64,000 nucleotides of DNA, taken from positions 1 through 64,000 of the forward strand of contig CAYLUQ010000009.1 of NCBI GenBank assembly GCA_964386915.1, read 5' to 3'. Made by a program: the position numbers and the translations under genes. The stretch comes from JADHMP01 sp964386915. Its GTDB lineage: Bacteria; Bacteroidota; Bacteroidia; Flavobacteriales; Flavobacteriaceae. Position 1 is the first letter of the stretch. Every line of letters starts with the position of its first letter. The notes under the pieces are model-generated. The model had not been told where the DNA came from, did not search any database, and was given only the letters and a program-made list of their open reading frames with translations. Below are positions 18,131 through 27,409 of this stretch, one piece after another.

Positions 18131-19903
18131 TTATTTCAACTCTTTGTCTAGGATGGCAATGATCCTACTCGCGTTTTCATAATCTTTTTTCATGTTAACG
18201 GTAGTACCGGGGGCATAGCGAGCCTGTTCACAATTTTCTAGCACCTTAACAAAGGTAGAAGAAGTGTCCTCCGTTACTTGTCCATTAGCCAAGAGGGTTT
18301 TTATTTTAGCCTTACTAAATTCTTGTGTTTCAATGTTTAGCTTAGCTTTAAGATAGTTGTGTAAGGCTCTTTCGAGTGCTTCATAAAAAGGAGCTTGCTC
18401 TTGCAATAAGGCTTTTGCTGAACTCAAATATTTTTTGGCCAAACGGTTGGCCGCTCGTTGTTTGACTTGCTGTTCATCTTGAGAACTTTGTGTTCTTCGC
18501 TTTTGAACCACCAGCAATAGCAAAAGAGCCGCAAAAGGTGAGAGTACCAAACTCCAATATTGATTTGACTGCCAAAAAAGAGGCTGATCAATCCATGTGA
18601 GCGAAGTGTCTAAATCAATAAAGCGAAAAGCAGACTCTGAAGAAACCAGATTCTGTTGTTTGGACTGAACATTTTCTGCTAGACCACTGTTGCCGGCTAT
18701 GGGTCCATCAAAAACATCTACGAGCAATTGTTGCGATTGCAGGGTTTTATATTCTTCTTTATTGGGATCAAAATAGGAAAAAGAAAGCTGTGGGATGGGA
18801 TATTTTCCTTGATATTGGGGCACTATGGTATAGCTGTCTTCTATTGAACCTTGCATGCCTTTGAGGGTGGTTTTAACCTGTTCACTGTGTTCGGGTTCAT
18901 AAAGCTCTAGTGTGTTGGGAACGTTTATTTTTGGAAGCTCAAATAATTTTAAATTACCATTGCCACGCACTTTAACTTTTGCCTGAAAAGATTCGGTAGC
19001 CTTAAGAGCATCTTTACTCAAAACAACATCAAAATCAAATTGCCCCACTGCTCCCGTAAATCCGGGGGGTTGATTCTCTAAAGGCAACGGTTTTACCTTA
19101 ATTTTCACACCACCAGCTGTGATGGTTTTCTGAATTTGTTTGTAGATTCTACTTCCAAATAAATCACGACGGTTAGAGGGAATGCCCACGTTGAGAGACA
19201 AGGTTAAGGGCTCTAATTCTAAGGAGCCTGTTTTTTGCGGATAGAGCACCACCTTTCGCCAGACTACTTCCTTATAGGGTTCATTTTTATAGGTACCATT
19301 ACTCACCGTTACTTGTGGAATTTTGATGTAATGACTCCAAAAATCAGAAAATTCGGGACTTTCTAATTCTTGCACATCAGAAATGGAAATAGGATTTCTA
19401 AAATAGATTTTATATAAAATGGTAATGGCCTCATTGAGGTAGGGCTTATAATTAGAAATCTCAGCCACGAGATGGAGGTTTTCATCGGCTAAATAATCAA
19501 CATTATTGGGGTCATTAGGGCGGGCCACAGCTGCTGTCACGTTAATGGTGACGGGGCTGGTTTTATAAACCTCCCCATCAATGGTAACGGTGGCTTGTTG
19601 AATGTTGAGGGTTCCTTTTTGTTTGGGAGTAAGGAAATAGGTATATTTTTTTGAAAAACTGCGCACCCCATTCACCCAAGAACGGCTCACGGCTTGCTGA
19701 GGGCCGCTCACCACTTGAAAACCTTCAAAAGCGGGAGGGTTAAAATTGTCTCCGTTTTCATTCATGACGAAATCTACACGCAAACGTTCGTTGAGCCCTA
19801 ACTGTTTTTTACTCACCTGTGTCTCAAAGGTAATCTGGGCAGAAAGTGGTGCCAAGAGGCTCCACCCCATTAAGATTCCCCATAAAACAAGTTTATTTTT
19901 CAT
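18131..19903 (-). CDS. batD: BatD: oxygen tolerance envelope protein
   Basis: This protein of about 590 residues has a signal peptide (KNKLVLWGILMGWSLLAPLS then AQ), a large beta-rich periplasmic region (about 25-450) and one helix near residue 455-475 (YWSLVLSPFAALLLLLVV). A cytoplasmic tail follows with a helical domain ending SRIIAILDKELK. The ATG at 19903 is preferred; an in-frame ATG at 19939 would extend the gene into batC. BatD is thought to form a membrane complex with BatA, B, C and E. Confidence 0.9.
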   Translation of the reverse strand: MKNKLVLWGILMGWSLLAPLSAQITFETQVSKKQLGLNERLRVDFVMNENGDNFNPPAFEGFQVVSGPQQAVSRSWVNGVRSFSKKYTYFLTPKQKGTLNIQQATVTIDGEVYKTSPVTINVTAAVARPNDPNNVDYLADENLHLVAEISNYKPYLNEAITILYKIYFRNPISISDVQELESPEFSDFWSHYIKIPQVTVSNGTYKNEPYKEVVWRKVVLYPQKTGSLELEPLTLSLNVGIPSNRRDLFGSRIYKQIQKTITAGGVKIKVKPLPLENQPPGFTGAVGQFDFDVVLSKDALKATESFQAKVKVRGNGNLKLFELPKINVPNTLELYEPEHSEQVKTTLKGMQGSIEDSYTIVPQYQGKYPIPQLSFSYFDPNKEEYKTLQSQQLLVDVFDGPIAGNSGLAENVQSKQQNLVSSESAFRFIDLDTSLTWIDQPLFWQSNQYWSLVLSPFAALLLLLVVQKRRTQSSQDEQQVKQRAANRLAKKYLSSAKALLQEQAPFYEALERALHNYLKAKLNIETQEFSKAKIKTLLANGQVTEDTSSTFVKVLENCEQARYAPGTTVNMKKDYENASRIIAILDKELK

Positions 19904-19904
19904 T

Positions 19905-20735
19905 TTACCAATCTTTTTTTCGGCGAACCGGAACGGCATTCACTTTTTTAGCATTTACTTTTTCTTGCACATCCTTCTCTTGGTTGTTCATGGCCTCTAA
20001 CAGACTTTGAACTTGTTGGGGGGAGAGTTGCCCTTGACGAGGCGGTGGGGGTGGCCGTTTTTCTTGTTGATCTGGATTGCCGCTTTGAGGACTTTGATCG
20101 CCCTTTTTCTCCTCTGGGTCGCCCTCTTGTTTTTCTTGCTCCCCTTCTTCTCCCTTATCTTTTTGATCAGACTCCTCGTTTTGATCTTGATCTCCTTGGT
20201 TGTCTTGGTTGTCTTGTTTTTCGTTTTCTTGTTCTTGCTCTTGGTTTTGCTTGTCTTGATCTTGCTGTTCGTCTTGTTGTTGTTGTTGCTTTTCTTTTTC
20301 TAACAGTTCTTTAGCAAGGGCATAGTTATAGCGTGTTTCATCATCAGTAGGATTATTTCGCAAGGCGTTTTTATAGGCTTCTACGGCCTTTGCATAGTCC
20401 TTCTTTTTCATAAATACGTTGCCCATATTATGAAATGCAAGGTGCTTATCGGCTTTGGAGGAAGCAAATTTTTGCGCTTGAAAATAGCGTTGAGAAGCTT
20501 CGTCAAAATGTTCGTTTTCAAAGTGTATGTTTCCTAAATTATGTAGAGCTTCATTGCGTTCTGGTGCTTTAGATAAGGCCATGCGATAGTCTACTTCTGC
20601 TTGGAGAAATTCTTTATCGTTGGCCTTTTCATTGCCTTCATAAATCAGGTTGTTAACGGCTCCTTCTTGGGCAAAGGCACCAAGACAAAACCCTGCAAAA
20701 AACACTAAATGACTAATTCGATTCATTTTTTTCAT
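19905..20735 (-). CDS. batC: BatC: TPR protein with Gln/Glu/Asp-rich tail
   Basis: This 276-residue protein has a signal peptide (up to AFAQ), then three to four TPR units (about residues 30-140: EALHNLGNIHFENEHF, AFHNMGNVFMKKKDY, DETRYNYALAKEL). A low-complexity segment of about 90 residues, almost purely Q, E, D, N, K and P, with RPPPPPRQG, precedes a C-terminal stretch LSPQQVQSLLEAMNNQEK. The tail is likely disordered. Its start overlaps the end of batB by 23 nt. Long hydrophobic frames on the opposite strand arise only from this biased composition. Confidence 0.9.
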   Translation of the reverse strand: MKKMNRISHLVFFAGFCLGAFAQEGAVNNLIYEGNEKANDKEFLQAEVDYRMALSKAPERNEALHNLGNIHFENEHFDEASQRYFQAQKFASSKADKHLAFHNMGNVFMKKKDYAKAVEAYKNALRNNPTDDETRYNYALAKELLEKEKQQQQQDEQQDQDKQNQEQEQENEKQDNQDNQGDQDQNEESDQKDKGEEGEQEKQEGDPEEKKGDQSPQSGNPDQQEKRPPPPPRQGQLSPQQVQSLLEAMNNQEKDVQEKVNAKKVNAVPVRRKKDW

Positions 20736-21759
20736 TAAATAAATTTAACTTTTGAATCCAACGTGTTTTGGTCTCAAACAAAAGTAATTCCAATACAAGA
20801 AAAAATAAAGCACCCATTAAAAAAGGTTGAAAGCGATCTTTATAACTCACAAATTTTTTAGCTTCAAACTCTTTTTTGTCCATATCTTTTAGTGTTTGAG
20901 ACACAAAATCTAAAACCTCTTGGGTGTTGTTTCCATCTTGATAAGCTCCGCCTGTGGCTTGGGCAATTTGCTCCAACACAGCAGGATTTCTTTTGGTGAT
21001 GACCACCTCTCCTTCAAAATCTTTTTTATAGGATTCTATCACCCCCTTTGCCTTTATAGGAATGGGCCCTCCTTGATCGGTTCCCACTCCAAAAGTGAAA
21101 ATCTTTATCCCAAGGTCAGCAGCTCGTTCTGCTGCATTGGCAGCATCATCTGAATGGTCTTCACCATCAGAAATCAAAAAGATAACCCTATTGGTTTGAG
21201 CATCATCATCAAAAAATGTGCCTGATAAATCTATGGCACTGTCTAAGGCGGTTCCTTGAGAGGAAAGCATTTCGGTATTTAGGGCTTGTAAAAACATTTT
21301 GGCGGCACTATAGTCTGTGGTAATAGGCAATTGAGGCACTGCTTGTGCAGCATAGGCCACTATGCCCACGCGATCACTGGCCAACTGATTTAATATGGCA
21401 GAAACCAAACGCTTGGATTTTTCCAACCGGTTGGGTGCAATATCTTCGGCCAACATACTTTTAGACACATCAATGGCAAAAACAATATCTACGCCTTCTC
21501 TTTTTACCGTTTCGAGTTGAGTACCAATTTTGGGGTTAACAAGACCCAACGTCAATAGGGCAATGGCCAAACTGATTAGTAGGAGTTTTAAACTCGGTTT
21601 AAAAAAGGAGCGGTCAGGACTTAAGGCATTTAAAAGAGGCACACTAGCAAAGGCTTCTTGAGTTTTTCGCTTCCAGCGTTGCACCAAAACAAAAGCTACC
21701 CACAACACCGGCAATAGGGCTAAAAAATAAAAATATACAGGTGCGTCTAATTGATACAT
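20713..21759 (-). CDS. batB: BatB: von Willebrand factor A membrane protein
   Basis: This 348-residue protein has two N-terminal helices (about 8-25 and 55-75), a VWA domain with MIDAS motif VFAIDVSKSMLAEDI near residue 95 and later ISDGEDHSD, and a C-terminal helix (FLMGALFFLVLELLLF). The metal-binding VWA domain faces the periplasm and mediates protein interaction. It is 1 nt downstream of batA, its paralogue, to which it is clearly similar in order of parts. Confidence 0.93.
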   Translation of the reverse strand: MYQLDAPVYFYFLALLPVLWVAFVLVQRWKRKTQEAFASVPLLNALSPDRSFFKPSLKLLLISLAIALLTLGLVNPKIGTQLETVKREGVDIVFAIDVSKSMLAEDIAPNRLEKSKRLVSAILNQLASDRVGIVAYAAQAVPQLPITTDYSAAKMFLQALNTEMLSSQGTALDSAIDLSGTFFDDDAQTNRVIFLISDGEDHSDDAANAAERAADLGIKIFTFGVGTDQGGPIPIKAKGVIESYKKDFEGEVVITKRNPAVLEQIAQATGGAYQDGNNTQEVLDFVSQTLKDMDKKEFEAKKFVSYKDRFQPFLMGALFFLVLELLLFETKTRWIQKLNLFNEKNESN

Positions 21760-21760
21760 T

Positions 21761-22765
21761 TTAAATAAAACTTTTAAATAGCGTGTTTCTTAACATCCAT
21801 TCTAGGGCGAGCAACCCTAAGGCTAGGAGTACTAGGATTCTAAATTTTTCTTGGTAGTTATAATATTTAAATTCCTCGATTTCTGTTTTTTCTAACTTAT
21901 TAATTTCAGCATAAATCTCCTCTAATTTTTTATTGTCGGTTGCTCTAAAATAGAGTCCTCCTGTGGCTTGTGCAATTTCTTTTAGTAGGGCTTCGTCAAT
22001 TTCAACTTTGGTCATGCCATATTGAAATTTTCCGTTGGGCAAAACCCCAACAGGCGCACGAGCCGTGCCATTGCTACCCAGGCCAATGGTATAGGTTTTA
22101 ATACCAAATTCTACTGCCAGTTCTGTTGCAATTTTAGGGTCAATAAATCCTGAATTGTTCACCCCATCGGTGAGTAAAATAATTACTTTACTTTTTGCTC
22201 GGCTATCTTTTAGTCTATTCACAGCTGTTGCCAGACCCATTCCAATGGCTGTTCCATCTTCAATTACACCCTCATAAACAATCTCTAATAGGGCTCTTTT
22301 AACAATATTTTTATCACTGGTTATAGGCGTTTTGGTGTAGCTTTCCCCAGCATAGACCACTAAGCCAATGCGGTCGGAAAGACGGTCGTCTACAAATGCA
22401 GCTGCCACCCGCTTTAGGGCGCTCAAGCGATCGGGCTTAAGGTCTTGGGCTAACATACTGGAAGAAATATCAATGGCCATGACAATATCAATGCCTTTGT
22501 TGGTTTTGGTGCGAACCGAAACATCTACCGTTTGCGGACGCGCAATGCCCAAAACGATTAGTGCCATGGCCAAAAGCCTTAAAAAGAACAAAAAAGGGCG
22601 CAGTTTAGCTAAAAAAGAAGCTCCTCCACGAAACGCGTTTAGGGATGAAAGGGTGAGTTTTGCCTGTGTTTTTTTAGCCGTAAAATGATGCCATACACTC
22701 ATCACTGGCAAGAGCAAAAGCAGCCATAAATATTCAGGATTCGCAAAATAAATTCCGTCTAACAT
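21761..22765 (-). CDS. batA: BatA: von Willebrand factor A membrane protein
   Basis: This 334-residue protein has an N-terminal membrane anchor (YLWLLLLLPVMSVWHHF), a second helix near 55-78, then a VWA domain with MIDAS VMAIDISSSMLAQDL and LLTDGVNNSG, and a final helix (ILVLLALGLLALEWML). Bat proteins were named for Bacteroides aerotolerance; later work ties them to envelope stress and growth. It starts the batA-B-C-D-E run. Confidence 0.93.
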   Translation of the reverse strand: MLDGIYFANPEYLWLLLLLPVMSVWHHFTAKKTQAKLTLSSLNAFRGGASFLAKLRPFLFFLRLLAMALIVLGIARPQTVDVSVRTKTNKGIDIVMAIDISSSMLAQDLKPDRLSALKRVAAAFVDDRLSDRIGLVVYAGESYTKTPITSDKNIVKRALLEIVYEGVIEDGTAIGMGLATAVNRLKDSRAKSKVIILLTDGVNNSGFIDPKIATELAVEFGIKTYTIGLGSNGTARAPVGVLPNGKFQYGMTKVEIDEALLKEIAQATGGLYFRATDNKKLEEIYAEINKLEKTEIEEFKYYNYQEKFRILVLLALGLLALEWMLRNTLFKSFI

Positions 22766-22770
22766 TGTTT

Positions 22771-24399
22771 CTATAATGCTTCTATTAAGGCTAAACTATT
22801 AATAATTCGTTGTTCAATTTTAGCGCCATATCGGTCTTCTTTTTCATACATCATGGTCAGTGTTATGGTGCCTTCTTGAAAGGTGACCAAATAGGCTGAA
22901 AAATTACATCGCACTCTGGTTGTACTTCCTTTTTTAGGATAGTCTAGTGTGCCATATATTTTAGATAGTGGCACTCCACTAGGAGCCGTTATGGCTTCTT
23001 GTTTAATCAATATATTAACCGCTCCCGCTGTTTCAAAATTGCTGATAATAGCGTTGACAATTGCCTGTGCTTTTTCCTGATCTGCTTCTAGTGGGTTGCT
23101 GCCCAAGGAGTCTTTGGATTGGGGGGCACTTTGTTGGGGAAAATCAAAGGCCAAATCAATATAAAACGGGCTGTCTAAACTTCCTTGTCTAAATTGGGTG
23201 AAGAATTTCCTTTCACTTGGCAGGCGCATCAGCACATAAGGGGTTTCTAGCGCTAAAGGTGGAGTGCCATATTGACTTTTAACCCACGAAGCTTGTTCCA
23301 TTTTTTTGGTGGGATAACCCAAAAGGGTGTCACGAACAGGATAGTAGCCAAACAGGGCTATGGAAGAGCCCAAAACCACCAGAGCCAAAACCACAGTAGC
23401 CAAGGTCAAACGTTGCAGTTGTTTTTTTCGGGCTTTTTTTGCCAGCATTTCTTGATATTCAGCCTGTTTTCGCAACTCTTCTTCTGTTGGCTCAGGCAAT
23501 ACTTCTTTAGTTTCAATCACAATGGCTTTAACTGCTTTTCGGTCAGCATCGGCATGGCGAACATCGGGTAAGGATTTGGCGAACTTCACCAAATCGGCAT
23601 TTTGTAGCACGTTTCGAAATGATTGAAGGGTTTCTTTTTCTAGTGTAAGCGCTCCTGTTTCTCTAAGTGCTTCCAGTTTTAAAAGGAGTTGATCGGAGGT
23701 GCTTTCTAGAGCGTCAATTTTGGCATCTTCTTCTAAATAGCGACGCACTACATCGGTAAGTTTAGAATAATATTCTTTAAACTCTTCTTGCAAAGCCGGA
23801 TTAGAAGAGGCCAGTTCGTTGAGTTGTTCTAGGGCTTTTTCAAAGGGAGGTAGCGCTTTGAGTCGCTCTTCCTTTTTCCTTTTTTGAAACAGATAGGCAT
23901 ATAGAAGACCTACAAGCAACAAGGTGCCCAATAGTCCAAAAAGAAGTTGGGCAATGAGTTTGTCGTAGTTTTTAGCCACTTGTTGAAGTGGCTTTATGGC
24001 ATATAAATTTTGCTTGAGGGTGTCTACTACCACAGGATTAACGCGAACAGCAATGGGATCTGTTAATTTTGAAAATCCATTGACCATGACTTGTTGCTGG
24101 GGGAGAAAATAATTTCCTGAATCAAATTGAATGAGGGCAAATTTACGCGTGTATAAATAATGTGTCTCTTTGCGAATGGTGTCAATGGGGCTTACTTCTA
24201 AAATTTCAAAGGGTGCAAAAGAATAGGTTTCTGGAAAAACGACCTGCGACAAAGAGTCTGCTTTGACCTGTAGGGTGAAGTTGAGTTGAGAGCCCAGCAC
24301 CACGGCGGTAGAATCTACACTTGCTTCAATAGTGCCATTGGTTTGAGCCAGCAGGCTACTCACCGTTAACCAAAATCCAAGAAACCATTTTTTTTTCAT
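22771..24399 (-). CDS. Bat-operon membrane protein of unknown function
   Basis: This 542-residue protein has a signal peptide (WFLGFWLTVSSLLAQ), a periplasmic beta domain to about residue 145, and a helix at about 150-170 (LLFGLLGTLLLVGLLYAYLF). A cytoplasmic helical domain follows (about 175-320, with DVVRRYLEEDAKIDALEST), then a second helix (TLATVVLALVVLGSSIALF) and an extracytoplasmic C-terminal domain. The first half recalls a reduced BatD. It lies 5 nt from both DUF58 and batA and is evidently part of the operon. No gene name is assigned. Confidence 0.82.
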   Translation of the reverse strand: MKKKWFLGFWLTVSSLLAQTNGTIEASVDSTAVVLGSQLNFTLQVKADSLSQVVFPETYSFAPFEILEVSPIDTIRKETHYLYTRKFALIQFDSGNYFLPQQQVMVNGFSKLTDPIAVRVNPVVVDTLKQNLYAIKPLQQVAKNYDKLIAQLLFGLLGTLLLVGLLYAYLFQKRKKEERLKALPPFEKALEQLNELASSNPALQEEFKEYYSKLTDVVRRYLEEDAKIDALESTSDQLLLKLEALRETGALTLEKETLQSFRNVLQNADLVKFAKSLPDVRHADADRKAVKAIVIETKEVLPEPTEEELRKQAEYQEMLAKKARKKQLQRLTLATVVLALVVLGSSIALFGYYPVRDTLLGYPTKKMEQASWVKSQYGTPPLALETPYVLMRLPSERKFFTQFRQGSLDSPFYIDLAFDFPQQSAPQSKDSLGSNPLEADQEKAQAIVNAIISNFETAGAVNILIKQEAITAPSGVPLSKIYGTLDYPKKGSTTRVRCNFSAYLVTFQEGTITLTMMYEKEDRYGAKIEQRIINSLALIEAL

Positions 24400-24404
24400 G
24401 GGGT

Positions 24405-25271
24405 TTACAAACGGGCTTTAAAATAATTCAACAATTTTTTTACATAACTTTCATCCACTCTACAGCTAATGGTTCCTGCCCCATTTCTTCTAAACATCTC
24501 TTCAAAGAAGCCTTTTTGTTCGAGATAGAATTTTTCATATTGGGCACGCACTTTTTTGGATTGGGTGTTGACCCATTGCACCTTACCGGTTTCGGCATCA
24601 ACCATTGGCAAAATACCCAAATTAGGAAGTTGCTCTTCTCTGGCATCAAACACTCGAATGCCGGTTAAATCGTGTTTTTTAGCAGCAATGCGCAAAGTGG
24701 TTTCATAATTTTTATCCATAAAATCGGATAACAAAAACACGATGGCTTTCTTTTTAAGTATGCCCGATAGATATTCTAAGGCTGCACTGATACTTGTTTT
24801 TTTGTTTTGGGGTTCAAATTCCAATAACTCTCGAATGATGCGTAACACATGAAAGCGTCCTTTTTTAGGGGGAATGAACAATTCAACCTGATCTGAAAAG
24901 AGTAAAAGCCCTACTTTATCGTTGTTTTTTAAGGCTGAAAAAGCCAGTGTGGCCGAAATTTCGGTTAAAATTTCACGTTTAAACTGAGATTGGGTTCCAA
25001 ACATTTCGGAACCACTAACATCTACCAACAACATCAGGGTAAGCTCTCGCTCTTCCTCAAACACCTTAACAAAGGGTTCGTTATAGCGCGCTGTTACATT
25101 CCAATCAATAGCTCGAACATCATCACCAAATTGATATTGTCGCACTTCACTAAAGGTCATGCCCCGCCCTTTGAAGGTAGAATGATATTCACCCCCAAAG
25201 ATATGATCGCTCAGGCGACTGGTTTTTATTTCGATTTTTCGAACTTTCTTTAAAAGCGCTTTGGTATCCAT
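24405..25271 (-). CDS. DUF58 domain protein of the Bat operon
   Basis: This 288-residue soluble protein starts with the DUF58 hallmark GGEYHSTFKGRGMTFSEVR and VRAIDWNVTAR, and continues with a VWA-like fold having LLVDVSGSEMFG and FLLSDFMD. DUF58 proteins are nearly always encoded next to a MoxR ATPase, which may remodel them and the Bat VWA proteins. It lies 38 nt after moxR and 5 nt before the next gene. Confidence 0.9.
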   Translation of the reverse strand: MDTKALLKKVRKIEIKTSRLSDHIFGGEYHSTFKGRGMTFSEVRQYQFGDDVRAIDWNVTARYNEPFVKVFEEERELTLMLLVDVSGSEMFGTQSQFKREILTEISATLAFSALKNNDKVGLLLFSDQVELFIPPKKGRFHVLRIIRELLEFEPQNKKTSISAALEYLSGILKKKAIVFLLSDFMDKNYETTLRIAAKKHDLTGIRVFDAREEQLPNLGILPMVDAETGKVQWVNTQSKKVRAQYEKFYLEQKGFFEEMFRRNGAGTISCRVDESYVKKLLNYFKARL

Positions 25272-25309
25272 AGCGTTTCTTCTTGGAATTTTAAGTTTGA
25301 GTAAATTCC

Positions 25310-26311
25310 TTAAGGGACGGCAACCTCATTGATGATTTGGCCAATTAGGTCTTCGGTAGAAATATTTTCTGCCTCAGCTTCATAGGTCAATCCAATGCGG
25401 TGACGCAATACATCATAGATCACAGCACGCACATCTTCTGGAATAACATAGCCTCGGTGTTTTAAAAAGGCGTGGCATTTTGAAGCAGTGGCCAAGTTGA
25501 TGCTCCCCCTTGGGGAGGCGCCAAAACTAATGAGGGGTTTGATTTTTTCTAATTGATATTGCTCCGGATAACGCGTGGCAAAAATGAGGTCTAAAATATA
25601 TTTTTCTATTTTTTCGTCCATATAAACCGACCCAACAGCCTCTTGAGCAGCTATAATTTGTTTAGTGCTCACCACTGGCTTTATCTTTTCTGAGTTTCTA
25701 TTCAAATTATTGCGAACAATGTGTTGTTCCTCAGAAATTTTAGGATAATCGATCACTGTTTTCAACATAAATCGATCCACCTGTGCCTCTGGAAGCGGAT
25801 AGGTTCCTTCTTGCTCAACTGGGTTTTGTGTGGCCATTACCAAAAAAGGTTCGGGCAATTTAAAGGTTGTATCGCCTATGGTAACCTGCTTTTCTTGCAT
25901 GGCTTCTAACAAGGCCGATTGCACTTTTGCGGGAGCTCGGTTGATTTCATCGGCCAAAACAAAATTGGCAAAAATGGGACCCTTTTTAATGGAAAATTCA
26001 TTTTCCTTAATGTTGTAAATCATGGTGCCCACCACATCGGCAGGAAGTAAATCGGGGGTGAACTGAACACGACTAAAACTGCCTTTCACAGCTTGACTCA
26101 GGGTATTAATGGCAAGTGTTTTAGCCAAACCGGGAACACCTTCTAAGAGAATATGTCCACGCCCTAAAAGGCCAATGATAAGCCGTTCCACCATTTCTTT
26201 CTGTCCCACAATGACCTTGTTGATTTCCATGGTGAGCAAGTCAACAAAAGCACTTTCTTTCTCAATCTTTTCATTTATGGCTTTAATATCCATCGCGTTG
26301 TTTTCTTCCAT
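25310..26311 (-). CDS. MoxR-family AAA+ ATPase
   Basis: This 333-residue ATPase has Walker A GVPGLAKTLAIN near residue 60, Walker B FVLADEINRAPAKVQSALLEAMQ and sensor 1 FLVMATQNPVEQEGTYPLPEAQVDRF, in pieces. Members act as chaperones that activate metal- or VWA-containing partners. It leads the nine-gene Bat operon, implying it works on the VWA proteins BatA and BatB. An ATG six codons in is an alternative start. Confidence 0.94.
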   Translation of the reverse strand: MEENNAMDIKAINEKIEKESAFVDLLTMEINKVIVGQKEMVERLIIGLLGRGHILLEGVPGLAKTLAINTLSQAVKGSFSRVQFTPDLLPADVVGTMIYNIKENEFSIKKGPIFANFVLADEINRAPAKVQSALLEAMQEKQVTIGDTTFKLPEPFLVMATQNPVEQEGTYPLPEAQVDRFMLKTVIDYPKISEEQHIVRNNLNRNSEKIKPVVSTKQIIAAQEAVGSVYMDEKIEKYILDLIFATRYPEQYQLEKIKPLISFGASPRGSINLATASKCHAFLKHRGYVIPEDVRAVIYDVLRHRIGLTYEAEAENISTEDLIGQIINEVAVP

Positions 26312-26615
26312 TTGTTTTTATGCAATTTTAATTGGAATGCAAATTTGAAAATTTAATTTTCCTCCTCTTGTTAATAATTGGTTAAAAAATGAATAGTCAG
26401 AGGGTTTCCAAGCATTTTATTGTTTCTATTTTAGAACGTTAAAATAAGGCATATTTTTTTAAAATGACTAGCTTTTCAAGACTCATTTCCAGTAAATGAT
26501 GTGGGTCAAATGGGGGCAAAAAACTAAGCGTTGTGCAAATAGCTTTAAACCTTTAAAATTGGTTTTTAATCGTAGAAACTGCAACGGGAAAACCCATCCC
26601 ATAATTTAAATTAGA
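26312..26615. other. Divergent intergenic region between moxR and the SDR gene
   Basis: These 304 bp separate two divergent genes and must hold both promoters. No exact TAnnTTTG box with a TTG partner was found on either strand, and I see no RNA gene, hairpin terminator or small coding frame. Confidence 0.6.
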
Positions 26616-27368
26616 ATGACTAAAAAAAACATAGTAATCACAGGCGCCAGCAGTGGCATTGGCTGGGCCACGGCCAAGGCCTTAGATCAAGAAGGGCATC
26701 AACTCATTATTTGTGGAAGACGGCAAGATCGACTTGAACAATTAGCGCGCGAACTTAAGGCACCAACTCTTCCTTTAGTTTTTGACGTAGCCAACCAACA
26801 AGCTGTTTTTGAGGCCCTAGAAAACATTCCCAAAAACTTTTCCCCCGTGAGCGTGTTGATCAATAATGCTGGAAATGCCCACGGGCTTGACCCTGTGCAA
26901 AGTGCCTCTTTAGACGATTGGAATGCCATGATTGACAGCAATCTTAAGGGACTTCTTTATGTGACCAAAGCCCTTTTGCCTCAAATGTTGGAGCAGGCAA
27001 AAGGCCAAATCATAAATGTGGGGTCTATTGCCGCTAAAGAAACCTATCCAAATGGCAGTGTTTATTGCAGCAGCAAAGCGGCAGTTGATGCTTTTACGGA
27101 GGGCTTGCGAATGGATTTAGTCGGAAAAAATATTCGGGTGGGCATTGTGCACCCTGGCATGGTAGAAACCGAATTTTCTGTGATTCGCTTTAAAGGAGAT
27201 CAAGAAAAAGCGAATCAGGTTTATGCTGGTTTACAACCCCTCACAGGTGCTGATGTGGCAAACGCCATTGCCTTTATGATAGCGGTACCGCCTCATGTAA
27301 ACGTGGCTGATATGCTCTTGCTCCCCACTCAACAAGCAAGTGCCACTCTTGCCCATCGAAAAAAATAA
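26616..27368 (+). CDS. SDR-family NAD(P)-dependent oxidoreductase
   Basis: This 250-residue classical short-chain dehydrogenase has the cofactor loop VITGASSGIGWATA (residues 7-20), NNAG near residue 88, a catalytic Ser in INVGSIAAKE and the YxxxK active site in YCSSKAAVDAF near residue 150. An Arg-Arg pair after beta-2 (CGRRQDR) suggests NADP preference. The overall pattern is like YdfG-type 3-hydroxy acid dehydrogenases, but the substrate cannot be read from sequence. Confidence 0.9.
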   Translation: MTKKNIVITGASSGIGWATAKALDQEGHQLIICGRRQDRLEQLARELKAPTLPLVFDVANQQAVFEALENIPKNFSPVSVLINNAGNAHGLDPVQSASLDDWNAMIDSNLKGLLYVTKALLPQMLEQAKGQIINVGSIAAKETYPNGSVYCSSKAAVDAFTEGLRMDLVGKNIRVGIVHPGMVETEFSVIRFKGDQEKANQVYAGLQPLTGADVANAIAFMIAVPPHVNVADMLLLPTQQASATLAHRKK

Positions 27369-27409
27369 AGGGTTTGCATCCTCAGAATAGCTACCTTTAA
27401 AAAAAAATC

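Noticed and set aside
20007..20314. Hydrophobic 89-98 residue frames opposite batC
   Set aside because: They are the antisense of the Gln/Glu/Asp-rich tail; long runs of Leu, Val and Phe are a direct result of that bias.
20713..22765. batA and batB as a recent duplication or assembly error
   Set aside because: They share domain order but differ throughout; both are standard members of Bat operons.
26312..26615. tRNA or small RNA between moxR and the SDR gene
   Set aside because: No cloverleaf, terminator or conserved promoter pair could be recognised.
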